Shown here one piece after another: positions 26,927-37,902 of a stretch of 64,000 bases of DNA. Origin of the DNA: Aquabacterium sp. CECT 9606 (GTDB lineage: Bacteria > Pseudomonadota > Gammaproteobacteria > Burkholderiales > Burkholderiaceae_C); contig NZ_CAKKNB010000004.1 in NCBI RefSeq assembly GCF_918741295.1, positions 824,376 through 888,375 of the forward strand. The letters run 5' to 3'. The translations under genes and the position numbers were made by a program. Position 1 is the stretch's first letter. Each line of letters starts with the position of its first letter. Under the pieces are notes generated by a model. The model did not search any database. It had not been told where the DNA came from and was given only the letters and a program-made list of their open reading frames with translations.

Positions 26927-28075
26927 ATGAGCATGCCCCCTCGGACCCGGCTTTTCGCGTTTGTCCTGGTGACCCCCTTGTTGTTGGCCGCCGTGGGTTG
27001 CAGCAAGGCCCCCCCAGCGCCTGAGCCGGTCCGATCGGTGCGCACACTCGTGCTGAGTGAAACCGGTGGTGTGGTTGACCGCGAGTTTTCCGCTGAGATT
27101 CGCGCCCGCGTGGAGGCGCCCTTGAGCTTTCGGGTGCCCGGCAAGATCTTGCGCCGGCAAGTCGAGTTGGGCCAGGCCGTCAAACCAGGCCAGGTGCTGG
27201 CCCAGCTTGATCCACAAGACCTGACCTTGTCGCAGGAGTCCGCCCGCGCGGGCCTGGCCGCGGCCGAGGCCAATGCGGCGCAGGCAGCGTCCGATTTCAA
27301 ACGCTTCAGCGAACTCAGGAGCCAGGGCTTCATCAGCGCGGCCGAGCTGGACCGCCACAGCACCACCTTGAAGTCGGCCGAGGCCAGCTTGCGGCAGGCG
27401 CGAGCACAAGCGGGTGTACAGGGCAATCAGGCCACTTATGCCACCTTGACGGCCAATGCCTCAGGCGTCATCACCGCGGTAGACGCCGAGCCGGGCCAGG
27501 TGGTCAATGCCGGCACGCCGGTGCTGACCCTGGCCCAGGATGGCCCGCGCGACGCGCTGTTTTCGGTGCCCGAGGACATGGCGCCCACCATGCGCGCCTT
27601 GCTGAACAAGCCCGGTGCCATCAAGGTGCGCCGCTGGGGCACACAAGATTGGCTGCCGGCCAAGATCCGCGAGGTGTCTGCCGCCACCGACAGCCTCACC
27701 CGCACTTTCCTGGTCAAGGCCGATGTGGGGCAGGGCGCCTATGAGTTGGGGCAAACCGCCACAGTGGCATTGGGTACCCCGGTGCGTTTTGCTGGCGGAT
27801 TGAGGGTGCCCTTGCAGGCCTTGGTCGAGCTGAATGGCCGCTCGGCCGTGTGGGTGCTGGATGGCGCCAGCATGACCGTCAAGCCTCAGCCCGTGGTCAC
27901 AGCCGATGTCACCGGCAACATCGTGATCGTGGCCAATGGGCTCAAGGCCGGCCAAGAGATCGTGACCGCCGGGGTGCACGTGCTCAAACCTGGTCAGAAG
28001 GTCAAGCGCTACCAGACGGCATTGGATCTGGCTGCCAAGCAAGCGGCGGCCAGCCAGCCCGCCGTGTCGCAGTGA
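26927..28075 (+). CDS. RND efflux periplasmic adaptor lipoprotein
   Basis: A 382-residue membrane fusion protein of an RND pump. The ATG at 26927 gives a signal peptide with lipobox AAVGC (Cys25); an ATG two codons later is equally possible. Order of parts: beta-barrel start (SFRVPGKILRRQVELGQAVKPGQVLAQLD, lipoyl half), alpha hairpin (about 95-175), second lipoyl half (LTANASGVITAVDAEPGQVV), beta barrel and membrane-proximal domain. The RND permease follows after 16 bases. No outer-membrane TolC partner is encoded with it. A TetR-type palindrome upstream suggests it is repressed and inducible. Confidence 0.92.
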   Translation: MSMPPRTRLFAFVLVTPLLLAAVGCSKAPPAPEPVRSVRTLVLSETGGVVDREFSAEIRARVEAPLSFRVPGKILRRQVELGQAVKPGQVLAQLDPQDLTLSQESARAGLAAAEANAAQAASDFKRFSELRSQGFISAAELDRHSTTLKSAEASLRQARAQAGVQGNQATYATLTANASGVITAVDAEPGQVVNAGTPVLTLAQDGPRDALFSVPEDMAPTMRALLNKPGAIKVRRWGTQDWLPAKIREVSAATDSLTRTFLVKADVGQGAYELGQTATVALGTPVRFAGGLRVPLQALVELNGRSAVWVLDGASMTVKPQPVVTADVTGNIVIVANGLKAGQEIVTAGVHVLKPGQKVKRYQTALDLAAKQAAASQPAVSQ

Positions 28076-28091
28076 TCGCCAGGAGCCCACT

Positions 28092-31000
28092 GTGACCGAC
28101 ATCGTCAAGAAAGTGCCTGATCCTTCGGCCCGTCATTTCAACCTGTCCCGCTGGGCTCTGGAGCACCAGGCCCTCACGCGCTACCTGATGGTCGTGCTCA
28201 TGTTGTTGGGGTTGGCCGCCTATTTCCAGTTGGGGCAAGACGAAGATCCGCCCTTCGCCTTTCGCATCATGGTGGTTCGGGCCTATTGGCCAGGCGCCAC
28301 CGCGCAAGAGATGGCCGAACAGGTCACCGACAAGATCGAGCGGACGCTGCAAGAGGTGCCTTACGCGGACAAGATCCGCTCCTACAGCAAGCCCGGCGAA
28401 TCCCTGACCTTCATGCAAGTCAAGGACTCCTCGCCGCCCAAGGAAATCCCCAATCTTTGGTACCAGGTGCGCAAAAAGATTGGCGATATCAAACAGACCT
28501 TGCCGCCAGGTGTCGTGGGCCCGTTCTTCAATGATGAGTTCGGCGATGTCTATGGCTCCATCTACGCCTTGTCGGCCGATGGCTTCACCCCGGAAGAGTT
28601 GCGCCAGTTCGCTGAAAAAGTCAGATCAGAGTTCCTGCAGGTGCCCAGCGTGGCGAAGGTCGAGCTGTTCGGCGTGCAGCCCGAGAAGATCTTCATGGAG
28701 GTGCCCCAGCAGAAGCTGGCCCAGATGGGCCTGGACATGAACCAGTTCATCCAGCAGCTCAATGCCCAAAACGGCATCGAGGGCGCTGGCGTCTACTCGG
28801 GCGCGAACGACAGCATCCAGATGCGGGTCACCGGCGCTTTCACGTCCATCGAGCAATTGCGCCAGATGCCGATCCGGGCGGTCAATCCGGCCACCGGGCA
28901 GGCCCGAACCGCGCGGCTTGGCGATGTCGCCACCGTCCGGCGTGCCTACGAGTCACCGGCGACCACCAAGGTGCGCCACAACGGCAAGGACATCATCGCG
29001 GTCGGCATTTCCATGGCCAAGGGTGGCGACATCATCAAGTTGGGCAAGAGCCTGACCGCCGCCGCTGAAAAAGTGCATGCGGATCTGCCCGTGGGCATCG
29101 AGTTGGACCAGATCCAGGACCAGCCCAAGTCGGTGACCAACTCGGTCGGCGAGTTCGTTCACGTGCTGGTCGAGGCCGTGGCCGTGGTGCTGGCCGTGAG
29201 CTTCATCAGCCTGGGCCTGCACACCAAACCCTTGCGCCTGGACATCTGGCCTGGCCTGGTGGTGGCCATCACCATCCCGCTCGTGCTGGCCGTCACCTTC
29301 CTGATCATGTATTTCTGGAATGTGGGGTTGCACAAGATTTCGCTGGGGGCGTTGATCATTGCGCTGGGGCTGTTGGTGGACGACGCCATCATCGCGGTCG
29401 AAATGATGGTGCACAAGCTGGAAGAGGGCTACGACAAGGTCAGCGCCGCGACCGCCGCCTACGACATCACGGCGATGCCCATGCTGACCGGCACCTTGAT
29501 CACCGCAGCGGGCTTCCTGCCCATCGGCATGGCGCAATCCGCGGTGGGTGAGTACACCTTCGCGATCTTCGCCGTCACCGCTACCGCCTTGATCGTGTCC
29601 TGGGTGGTTTCGGTCTACTTCGTGCCTTACCTGGGCCAGCACTTGCTCAAAACGCGGCCCAAAGTGCAGTCCGCCGATGGTGGCCCCAAAGTCGATCTTC
29701 ACGACACACCCTTCTACCGCCGTTTCAAAGCCTTGGTGAACTGGTGCGTGGAGCACCGCTGGATCACCATTGGCCTGACGATCCTGGCCTTGGTTTTGGG
29801 TGTGCTGGGCATGGGCAAGGTGCAGCAGCAGTTCTTCCCTGACTCAAGCCGCCCCGAGCTGATCGTGGACTTGTGGATGCCCGAAGGCACCAGCTTTGAC
29901 GCGACCGAAGCCGTGGCCAAACGCTTCGAGGCGCGTGTCCTGAAAGAGCAGGGCGTCAAGACGGTCAGCACCTGGATCGGCTCCGGCGTGCCGCGCTTTT
30001 ACCTGCCGATGGACCAGATCTTCCCGCAGAGCAACGTCAGCCAGGCCATCGTCATGCCGACCGACCCGCAAACGCGTGAAGCCCTGCGCGCCCGCTTGCC
30101 CGAATTGCTGGCCAGCGAGTTCCCCGAGGTCCGTGCTCGCCTGCGGCTGTTGCCCAATGGGCCGCCCGTGCCCTATCCCGTGCAGTTTCGCATCGTGGGG
30201 GAAGACCCCGCCCAACTTCGCCACTGGGCCGAAGAGGCCAAGACCTTGATGCGCGCCCATCCCAACATGACGGGCGTCAACGACAACTGGAACGAATCGA
30301 TCAAAGCCATCCGCCTGACCGTGGACCAGTCCAAGGCGCGTGCCCTGGGCGTGACCAGCCAATCGATTGCACAGGCGATTCGGGTCACGACCTCCGGCAC
30401 GCCCGTGGGCCAGTACCGCGACCAGGACCGTCTCATCGACATCGTCATGCGCACCCCCTTGTCGGAGCGCGCCACCTTGAGCGCGCTGGACAACTCCTAC
30501 ATTCCCACCGCGTCGGGCCGCATGGTGCCAGTGCTGCAGGTCGGCAAGCCCCAACTGGTGTGGGAGCCGGGCGTGCTGTGGCGCGAAGGCCGGCATTTCG
30601 CCATCACGGTGCAGGGTGATGTGACCGAAGGCACGCAAGGGCCCACCGTCAGCACCGCCTTGTGGCCCCAGATGCAGGCCCTGCAGCAGAAGATGCCACC
30701 GGGTTTCCGACTGGAGCTGGCGGGCACCGCCGAGGAAAGCAGCAAGGGCCAGGGTTCGATTTTTGCCAACATGCCGGCCATGCTGTTCATCATCTTCACC
30801 TTGCTGATGCTGCAATTGCAAAGCTTCTCGCGCGCCTTGCTGGTGTTCCTGACCGGGCCCATGGGCATCGCGGGGGTGGCCATGGCCTTGCTGGCCCTGA
30901 ACCGGCCATTTGGCTTCGTGGCCCTGCTGGGGGTGGTGGCCCTGATGGGCATGATCATGCGCAATTCGGTCATCCTGATCGACCAGATCGAGCAGGACCG

Positions 31001-31235
31001 CGCCCAGGGCGTGGCCGACTGGGACTCCATCGTGGGAGCGGCCGTGCGCCGTTTCCGCCCGATCGTGCTGACTGCCGCTGCCGCCGTGCTGGCCATGATT
31101 CCCCTGACGCGCAGCGTCTTCTGGGGGCCCATGGCCGTCGCCATCATGGGGGGGCTGATCGTGGCCACCGCTTTGACCCTGCTGGCCTTGCCGGCGATGT
31201 ACGCGGCGTGGTTCCGGGTTCGCCGGCCCGCATGA
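28092..31235 (+). CDS. RND efflux permease (AcrB/HAE type)
   Basis: A 1047-residue inner-membrane proton-driven exporter. The layout is the RND duplication: TM1 near residues 25-45, a periplasmic loop of about 300 residues, TM2-6 (about 340-510), TM7 near 560, a second loop, and TM8-12 (about 870-1040). The TM4 segment GALIIALGLLVDDAIIAVEMM carries the Asp-Asp pair used for proton relay. The N-terminus DPPFAFRIMVVRAYWPGA matches a subgroup of HAE pumps common in Betaproteobacteria. It starts at GTG 28092 with AGGAG upstream. Substrates are unknown, probably hydrophobic compounds. Confidence 0.95.
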   Translation: MTDIVKKVPDPSARHFNLSRWALEHQALTRYLMVVLMLLGLAAYFQLGQDEDPPFAFRIMVVRAYWPGATAQEMAEQVTDKIERTLQEVPYADKIRSYSKPGESLTFMQVKDSSPPKEIPNLWYQVRKKIGDIKQTLPPGVVGPFFNDEFGDVYGSIYALSADGFTPEELRQFAEKVRSEFLQVPSVAKVELFGVQPEKIFMEVPQQKLAQMGLDMNQFIQQLNAQNGIEGAGVYSGANDSIQMRVTGAFTSIEQLRQMPIRAVNPATGQARTARLGDVATVRRAYESPATTKVRHNGKDIIAVGISMAKGGDIIKLGKSLTAAAEKVHADLPVGIELDQIQDQPKSVTNSVGEFVHVLVEAVAVVLAVSFISLGLHTKPLRLDIWPGLVVAITIPLVLAVTFLIMYFWNVGLHKISLGALIIALGLLVDDAIIAVEMMVHKLEEGYDKVSAATAAYDITAMPMLTGTLITAAGFLPIGMAQSAVGEYTFAIFAVTATALIVSWVVSVYFVPYLGQHLLKTRPKVQSADGGPKVDLHDTPFYRRFKALVNWCVEHRWITIGLTILALVLGVLGMGKVQQQFFPDSSRPELIVDLWMPEGTSFDATEAVAKRFEARVLKEQGVKTVSTWIGSGVPRFYLPMDQIFPQSNVSQAIVMPTDPQTREALRARLPELLASEFPEVRARLRLLPNGPPVPYPVQFRIVGEDPAQLRHWAEEAKTLMRAHPNMTGVNDNWNESIKAIRLTVDQSKARALGVTSQSIAQAIRVTTSGTPVGQYRDQDRLIDIVMRTPLSERATLSALDNSYIPTASGRMVPVLQVGKPQLVWEPGVLWREGRHFAITVQGDVTEGTQGPTVSTALWPQMQALQQKMPPGFRLELAGTAEESSKGQGSIFANMPAMLFIIFTLLMLQLQSFSRALLVFLTGPMGIAGVAMALLALNRPFGFVALLGVVALMGMIMRNSVILIDQIEQDRAQGVADWDSIVGAAVRRFRPIVLTAAAAVLAMIPLTRSVFWGPMAVAIMGGLIVATALTLLALPAMYAAWFRVRRPA

Positions 31236-31247
31236 GGGTCACCGCCG

Positions 31248-31277
31248 GTGAAAACTGTGCTCAGGGCACGGTAGAAT
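31248..31277 (+). promoter_or_regulatory. Candidate promoter of tRNA-Leu(UAG)
   Basis: GTGAAA and TAGAAT spaced by 18 bases, about 60 bases before the tRNA. The -35 match is weak; the call rests on position. Confidence 0.4.
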
Positions 31278-31339
31278 CGGCGGTTCCGACCAAATAGCCT
31301 GCTTGGCTGCATCAGTGCAGTCCGGTTGTCAAAGTCGAT

Positions 31340-31426
31340 GCGCGGGTGGCGAAATTGGTAGACGCACCAGGTTTAGGTCCTGACGCCAGCAATGGTGTGG
31401 GGGTTCGAGTCCCCCCCCGCGCACCA
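31340..31426 (+). tRNA. tRNA-Leu (anticodon UAG)
   Basis: An 87-base class II tRNA. GCGCGGG pairs with CCCGCGC, the CCA is encoded, a variable arm is present and the anticodon loop TTTAGGT gives anticodon TAG. It reads CUN codons, including the CUA codons of the leuA leader peptide. It lies 38 bases before trigger factor, the usual position in Burkholderiales. Confidence 0.97.
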
Positions 31427-31464
31427 GGCCTTTTATCAATCACCTAATTTTGAGAGTACAGAAC

Positions 31465-32784
31465 ATGGCTGTCACCGTGGAGACCCTCGACAAGCTGGAA
31501 CGACGCATCACGCTGTCGTTGCCAGCCGACGTGCTCAGGAACGAAGTCGACGCCCGCTTGAAGAAGCTGGCCCGCACCGTCAAGGTTGACGGCTTCCGTC
31601 CTGGCAAAGTGCCCATGACCGTGGTCGCCCAGCGCTACGGCTATTCCGTCCAGTACGAAGTGGTCAACGACCAGGTCGGCCAGGCTTTCAACAAGGCCGC
31701 CGCCGAAGCGCAATTGCGCGTTGCCGGCCAGCCTCGCATCGCGGAAAAGGAAGGCTCGTCCGCCGAAGAAGGCAAGCTGCTGTTCGACGCCACCTTCGAG
31801 GTCTATCCCCAAGTCGTCATCGGCGACCTGGCCACTGCCGAAATCGAGCGCGTGACCGCCGAAGTCAACGAAGCAGCCATCGACCGCACCGTCGAGATCT
31901 TGCGCAAGCAACGCCGCACGTTCGAGCAACGCGCTGCCACCGAAGCCGCAGCCGATGGCGACCGCGTCACCATCGACTTTGAAGGCAAGATCGACGGCGT
32001 GCCTTTTGACGGAGGCAAGGCCGAGGGCTACCAGTTCCTGCTGGGCGAAGGCCAGATGCTCGAAGCTTTCGAGAAGGCTGTTCGTGGCATGAAGACGGGC
32101 GAGTCCAAGACTTTCCCCCTCAAGTTCCCCGAGGATTACCACGGCAAGGATGTCGCTGGTAAAGAAGCCGACTTCCTGGTCACCCTGAAGAAGCTCGAAG
32201 CGCAAAACCTGCCTGAAGTGAACGAAGAGTTCGTTGCCAGCCTGGGTCTGCCCGAGTCGTCGATCGAAGCGTTGCGCGCCGACATCAAGAAGAACCTTGA
32301 GCGTGAAGTCAAGTTCCGTGTGGCCGGCCGCAACAAGGCTGCCACCATGGATGCGCTGCTCAAGCTCGCCGAGTTCGACGTGCCCAAGTCCTTGGTCGCT
32401 GCTGAAACCGATCGCCTGGTCGAAGGCGCCCGTGCCGACCTGAAGGCCCGTGGTGTCAAGGATGCCGACAAGGCCCCGATCCCCGCCGAGATGTTCCAGC
32501 CTCAGGCCGAGCGCCGCGTGCGCCTGGGCCTGATCGTGGGCGAACTGGTGCGCAACAACAACCTGGCCGCCAAGCCCGAGCAGTTGCAAGAGCACATTGC
32601 CGAACTGTCGCAAAGCTACGAGCAACCGCAGCAAGTGGTGGCCTGGTACATGAGCGACCGCCAGCGCATGGCCGAAGTCGAAGCCGTTGTCATTGAAGGC
32701 AATGTGGTTGATTTCGTGCTGTCCAAGGCCAAGGTCACCGACAAGGGCTTGGGCTTCGAAGAGCTGATGGGCCAGCAAGGCTGA
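31465..32784 (+). CDS. tig: Trigger factor
   Basis: A ribosome-bound peptidyl-prolyl isomerase and chaperone that receives nascent chains. The 439-residue protein has the N-terminal ribosome-binding domain with the signature VDGFRPGKVPM (about residues 40-50; normally GFRxGKxP), the FKBP-like PPIase domain (about 150-245; DRVTIDFEGKIDGVPFDGG) and the C-terminal alpha-helical cradle. The ATG at 31465 matches the family start (MAVTVETLDKLERR). It is followed by a terminator and then clpP, clpX and lon, the conserved order. Confidence 0.97.
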   Translation: MAVTVETLDKLERRITLSLPADVLRNEVDARLKKLARTVKVDGFRPGKVPMTVVAQRYGYSVQYEVVNDQVGQAFNKAAAEAQLRVAGQPRIAEKEGSSAEEGKLLFDATFEVYPQVVIGDLATAEIERVTAEVNEAAIDRTVEILRKQRRTFEQRAATEAAADGDRVTIDFEGKIDGVPFDGGKAEGYQFLLGEGQMLEAFEKAVRGMKTGESKTFPLKFPEDYHGKDVAGKEADFLVTLKKLEAQNLPEVNEEFVASLGLPESSIEALRADIKKNLEREVKFRVAGRNKAATMDALLKLAEFDVPKSLVAAETDRLVEGARADLKARGVKDADKAPIPAEMFQPQAERRVRLGLIVGELVRNNNLAAKPEQLQEHIAELSQSYEQPQQVVAWYMSDRQRMAEVEAVVIEGNVVDFVLSKAKVTDKGLGFEELMGQQG

Positions 32785-32822
32785 TTTTTCCCGTCTTTCC
32801 GGGGCGTGAAGCCCTGGCAAAG

Positions 32823-32865
32823 GGCACCTGCCAATCCCCAGCGGAGGCAGGTGCCTTTTATTTTG
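32823..32865 (+). terminator. Terminator after tig
   Basis: GGCACCTGCC paired with GGCAGGTGCC around a 13-base loop, followed by TTTTATTTT. It divides tig from clpP. Confidence 0.88.
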
Positions 32866-32996
32866 TGCGAACGTCCCCATGTGCGTCCTAGCAACGGAAA
32901 GACGACAAGGACACTCGCCGGCTTTTTCCGGCGTTCGAGGTGGCCTTCCAAGGCGCCATAATCAAATCACGCATTGAATATTCCACAAGGAAGCAC

Positions 32997-33617
32997 ATGA
33001 GCGCACTGGACACACAAAACCTGGGCTTGGTGCCCATGGTCATCGAGACATCAGGCCGCGGCGAACGCGCCTACGACATCTACAGCCGCTTGCTGCGCGA
33101 GCGGGTGGTTTTCCTGGTGGGGCCGGTCAATGACCAATCGGCCAACCTGGTCGTGGCACAGCTGCTCTTCCTCGAAAGCGAAAACCCTGACAAGGACATC
33201 TCCCTGTACATCAACTCGCCCGGCGGCAGCGTGAGCGCAGGGATGTCGATCTTCGACACCATGCAGTTCATCAAGCCCGACGTGTCGACGCTGTGCATGG
33301 GCATGGCCGCCTCCATGGGCGCCTTCTTGCTGGCCGCCGGCGCCAAGGAAAAGCGTTTCGCTTTGCCCAACTCCAAGATCATGATCCACCAGCCGCTGGG
33401 CGGCACGCAGGGTCAGGCCACCGATATCGAGATCCATGCCCGAGAGATCTTGAAAACCCGCGAGCAGCTCAACCGCATCCTGGCCGAGCGCACGGGCCAA
33501 TCCCTGGAAAAGATCCAGCTGGACACCGAGCGCGACTACTACATGTCGGCGGCGGAATCCGCCACCTACGGCCTCATTGACAAAGTGCTGGAAAAGCGCC
33601 AGGCCGCGGCTTCCTGA
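32997..33617 (+). CDS. clpP: ATP-dependent Clp protease proteolytic subunit
   Basis: A 206-residue serine peptidase forming the 14-subunit chamber of ClpXP/ClpAP. Catalytic Ser106 lies in [10 protein letters not shown] and His131 in MIHQPLGG; the Asp follows near residue 180 in the [17 protein letters not shown] region. The ATG at 32997 follows AAGGAAG and is used rather than an upstream GTG frame. clpX follows 127 bases later. Confidence 0.98.
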   Translation: MSALDTQNLGLVPMVIETSGRGERAYDIYSRLLRERVVFLVGPVNDQSANLVVAQLLFLESENPDKDISLYINSPGGSVSAGMSIFDTMQFIKPDVSTLCMGMAASMGAFLLAAGAKEKRFALPNSKIMIHQPLGGTQGQATDIEIHAREILKTREQLNRILAERTGQSLEKIQLDTERDYYMSAAESATYGLIDKVLEKRQAAAS

Positions 33618-33744
33618 TTGCCAAGAAGGTGGCCGGATACGAGGTAAAGCCCCAGCAAAGGCTTCTTCTTCGACCGGCCGCCAGCCAAGGCGTTTGACTT
33701 ATCATCATCACCAACATTTGCTGACTCACTGACAGGCCTGCCCC

Positions 33745-35025
<1,281 letters not shown>

Positions 35026-35120
35026 TTCTGAACATCCTGCTCTGATGGGTGTCGGTCACCCGGCGCCCTTGTGTTTTGGTTTTAGAGCCCCATCTGGGAC
35101 TCTGACAAAGAAAGGCCATC

Positions 35121-37550
35121 ATGTCAGGACATCCCATCCTTCCTTCTGATCCCATCAGCCTGCCGCTTCTGCCGCTGCGCGATGTGGTCGTCTTCCCCCA
35201 TATGGTGATCCCACTGTTCGTGGGTCGCCCCAAGTCCATCAAGGCCCTCGAAGCCGCGATGGAAGCCGGTCGGCAGATCATGCTGGTCGCTCAAAAAGCG
35301 GCAGGCAAGGACGAGCCCAAAGCCGAGGACATGTTTGAAATCGGCTGCGTTTCCAGCATCTTGCAGATGTTGAAATTGCCCGATGGCACCGTCAAGGTGT
35401 TGGTCGAAGGCGTGCAGCGCGCCAACACCTCGTCGATTGACGATTCAGGTGAGTTCTTCACCTCGGTGGTCGTGCCCGTGCAGCCCGAAGCCAATGTGAC
35501 GCCTGAAGTCGAAGCCCTGCGCCGCGCCGTGACGCAGCAGTTCGACCAATACGTCAAGCTCAACAAGAAGATCCCGCCTGAGATCCTCACTTCGATCTCC
35601 GGCATCGACGACGCTGGCCGCCTGGCCGACACCATTGCCGCTCATCTGCCTTTGAAGCTGGAAGCCAAGCAATCGGTGCTGGACCTGTTCTCGGTCTCGC
35701 AACGCCTTGAGAAGCTCCTGGAGCAACTTGAGCACGAAGTCGACATCCTGCAGGTCGAAAAGCGCATCCGTGGCCGCGTCAAGCGCCAGATGGAGAAGTC
35801 GCAGCGCGAGTACTACCTGAACGAACAGGTCAAGGCCATCCAGAAAGAACTGGGTGAAGGCGAAGAGGGCGCTGACCTCGAAGAGCTGGCCAAGAAGATC
35901 GAAGCCGCGCGCATGCCCAAAGAGGCGCGCAAGAAGGCCGATGCCGAGCTCAAGAAGCTGCGCCTGATGTCGCCCATGTCGGCCGAAGCCACCGTGGTGC
36001 GCAACTTCATCGACACGATCGTGGCGCTGCCCTGGTCCAAGAAGACCAAGATCAAGCACAACCTGGCCCACGCCGAAGAGGTCTTGAACGAAGACCACTA
36101 TGGCCTGGACAAGGTCAAGGAACGCATCCTTGAGTATCTTGCTGTCCAACAACGCGTGGACAAGGTCAAGGCGCCCATCCTGTGTCTGGTCGGCCCTCCG
36201 GGTGTCGGCAAGACCTCGCTGGGGCAGTCGATTGCCCGTGCCACTGGTCGCAAGTTCGTTCGCATGGCCCTGGGTGGCGTGCGCGACGAGGCCGAGATCC
36301 GTGGTCACCGTCGCACTTACATCGGCTCCATGCCGGGCAAGGTGCTGCAGTCGCTCTCCAAGGTTGGTACGCGCAATCCGCTGTTCCTGCTGGACGAGAT
36401 CGACAAGCTGGGCATGGACTTCAGGGGCGACCCATCGTCGGCCCTGCTGGAAGTGCTCGATCCCGAGCAGAACCACACCTTCGGCGATCACTACATCGAG
36501 GTCGATTTCGACTTGTCGGACGTGATGTTCGTGGCGACGTCCAACTCGCTGAACATCCCGCCGGCCTTGCTCGACCGCATGGAAGTGATCCGCCTGGCGG
36601 GTTACACCGAGGACGAGAAGGTCTCGATCGCACAGACGTACTTGCTGCCCAAACAGCGCAAGAACAACGGCGTGAAAGACGAGGAGTTGGAAGTGGCTGA
36701 ATCCGCCATCCGTGGCGTGATCCGTTACTACACCCGCGAGGCCGGTGTGCGTTCGCTTGAGCGTGAAGTCTCCAAGATCTGCCGCAAGGTGGTCAAGGGC
36801 CTGGCGCTGAAGCAATACACCGGCAAGGTGGTCGTCAATGAGGACAACCTCAACGACTTCCTGAATGTGCGCCGCTATGACTATGGGCAAGCGACGAAGG
36901 ACAACCAGGTCGGCCAGGTGGTTGGCTTGGCGTGGACGGAAGTGGGCGGCGATCTGCTCACCATCGAGTCGGCCAGCATGCCGGGCAAGGGTGTCATCAC
37001 CCGCACCGGTTCGCTGGGCGATGTGATGAAGGAGTCGGTCGAAGCTGCCCGCACGGTGGTGCGCAGCCGCGCTGCCCGCCTGGGCATCAAGGACGAGGCG
37101 TTCGAGAAGCGCGACATCCACATCCACGTGCCCGATGGTGCCACGCCCAAGGATGGTCCGAGCGCGGGTGCGGCCATGGCCACGGCCCTGGTGTCGGTGC
37201 TCACCGGCATCCCGGTCAAGGCCAGTGTGGCCATGACGGGCGAGATCACGCTGCGAGGCGAGATCACGGCCATCGGTGGCTTGAAAGAGAAGCTGCTGGC
37301 CGCGCACCGCGGTGGCATCAAGACGGTGCTCATCCCTGAAGAGAATGTGAAGGACCTTCAGGAGATCCCAGAGAACGTCAAGAGCGCCATCGAGATCGTG
37401 CCCGTGAAGTGGATCGACAAGGTGCTGGAAATCGCCTTGGAGCGCATGCCCACGCCGTTGCCTGAGGAAGAGGCCAAGGTGGAGGTCAAGCCGGATGCTG
37501 CGCCTGCAGCGGCCGCGCCGCCGACCTCGACCGAGGCCGTGAAGCACTGA
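35121..37550 (+). CDS. lon: ATP-dependent protease La
   Basis: An 809-residue hexameric AAA+ serine protease that degrades misfolded and regulatory proteins. The N-terminal LON substrate domain spans about residues 10-200, a coiled coil follows, the AAA+ module has Walker A GPPGVGKTS (about 358-366), and the protease domain has the catalytic Ser near 681 (PKDGPSAGAAM) and Lys about 43 residues later. The last 30 residues form a Pro/Ala/Glu tail. In many Burkholderiales hupB follows lon, but here tRNA genes follow directly. Confidence 0.98.
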   Translation: MSGHPILPSDPISLPLLPLRDVVVFPHMVIPLFVGRPKSIKALEAAMEAGRQIMLVAQKAAGKDEPKAEDMFEIGCVSSILQMLKLPDGTVKVLVEGVQRANTSSIDDSGEFFTSVVVPVQPEANVTPEVEALRRAVTQQFDQYVKLNKKIPPEILTSISGIDDAGRLADTIAAHLPLKLEAKQSVLDLFSVSQRLEKLLEQLEHEVDILQVEKRIRGRVKRQMEKSQREYYLNEQVKAIQKELGEGEEGADLEELAKKIEAARMPKEARKKADAELKKLRLMSPMSAEATVVRNFIDTIVALPWSKKTKIKHNLAHAEEVLNEDHYGLDKVKERILEYLAVQQRVDKVKAPILCLVGPPGVGKTSLGQSIARATGRKFVRMALGGVRDEAEIRGHRRTYIGSMPGKVLQSLSKVGTRNPLFLLDEIDKLGMDFRGDPSSALLEVLDPEQNHTFGDHYIEVDFDLSDVMFVATSNSLNIPPALLDRMEVIRLAGYTEDEKVSIAQTYLLPKQRKNNGVKDEELEVAESAIRGVIRYYTREAGVRSLEREVSKICRKVVKGLALKQYTGKVVVNEDNLNDFLNVRRYDYGQATKDNQVGQVVGLAWTEVGGDLLTIESASMPGKGVITRTGSLGDVMKESVEAARTVVRSRAARLGIKDEAFEKRDIHIHVPDGATPKDGPSAGAAMATALVSVLTGIPVKASVAMTGEITLRGEITAIGGLKEKLLAAHRGGIKTVLIPEENVKDLQEIPENVKSAIEIVPVKWIDKVLEIALERMPTPLPEEEAKVEVKPDAAPAAAAPPTSTEAVKH

Positions 37551-37576
37551 TTGTTGTTTGCGAAAATCAGCGAAGC

Positions 37577-37606
37577 TTGATGAAAGCACCAAAATCGGTG
37601 TATAGT
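37577..37606 (+). promoter_or_regulatory. Promoter of the first tRNA-Gly
   Basis: TTGATG and TATAGT spaced by 18 bases, about 44 bases before tRNA-Gly. The GTGTATAGTT block recurs before the second copy at 40095-40104. Confidence 0.6.
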
Positions 37607-37649
37607 TCAGGTCTTCGCTGATTGCAGTAGTCAAACGCAAGCAGTCGAT

Positions 37650-37725
<76 letters not shown>

Positions 37726-37733
37726 GAATGCAG

Positions 37734-37769
37734 AGGGAAGCCCCCGTTTTAACGATGGCTTCCCTTTTT
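37734..37769 (+). terminator. Terminator after tRNA-Gly copy 1
   Basis: AGGGAAGCC paired with GGCTTCCCT plus a T-run. The GGAAGCCCCCGT core is shared with the hairpin at 40271-40310. tRNA-Cys lies downstream, so it may need readthrough or a separate promoter. Confidence 0.8.
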
Positions 37770-37804
37770 CGCATAAGGCGGTTGCATCAGCAATTGCACA
37801 AGAC

Positions 37805-37878
37805 GGCGCGATAGCAAAGCGGTTATGCCCCGGATTGCAAATCCGGTTAGCCCGGTTCGACTCCGGGTCGCGCCTCCA
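37805..37878 (+). tRNA. tRNA-Cys (anticodon GCA), copy 1
   Basis: 74 bases, acceptor GGCGCGA/TCGCGCC, anticodon loop ATTGCAAAT (GCA), CCA encoded. Identical to the copy at 40338-40411. Confidence 0.97.
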
Positions 37879-37902
37879 CCTCCCCCAGTACCAGATCAAC
37901 GC

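Noticed and set aside
33725..33740. ACTCACTGACAGGCC shared upstream of both ntrC and clpX
   Set aside because: A 15-base chance match is expected about once or twice in 64 kb; the GACAGG part may simply serve as ribosome-binding sequence.
35445..37640. 731-codon minus-strand open frame opposite lon
   Set aside because: Its sequence is rich in His, Gln, Arg and Leu with no domain and mirrors the codon use of lon, a shadow frame of a GC-rich gene.
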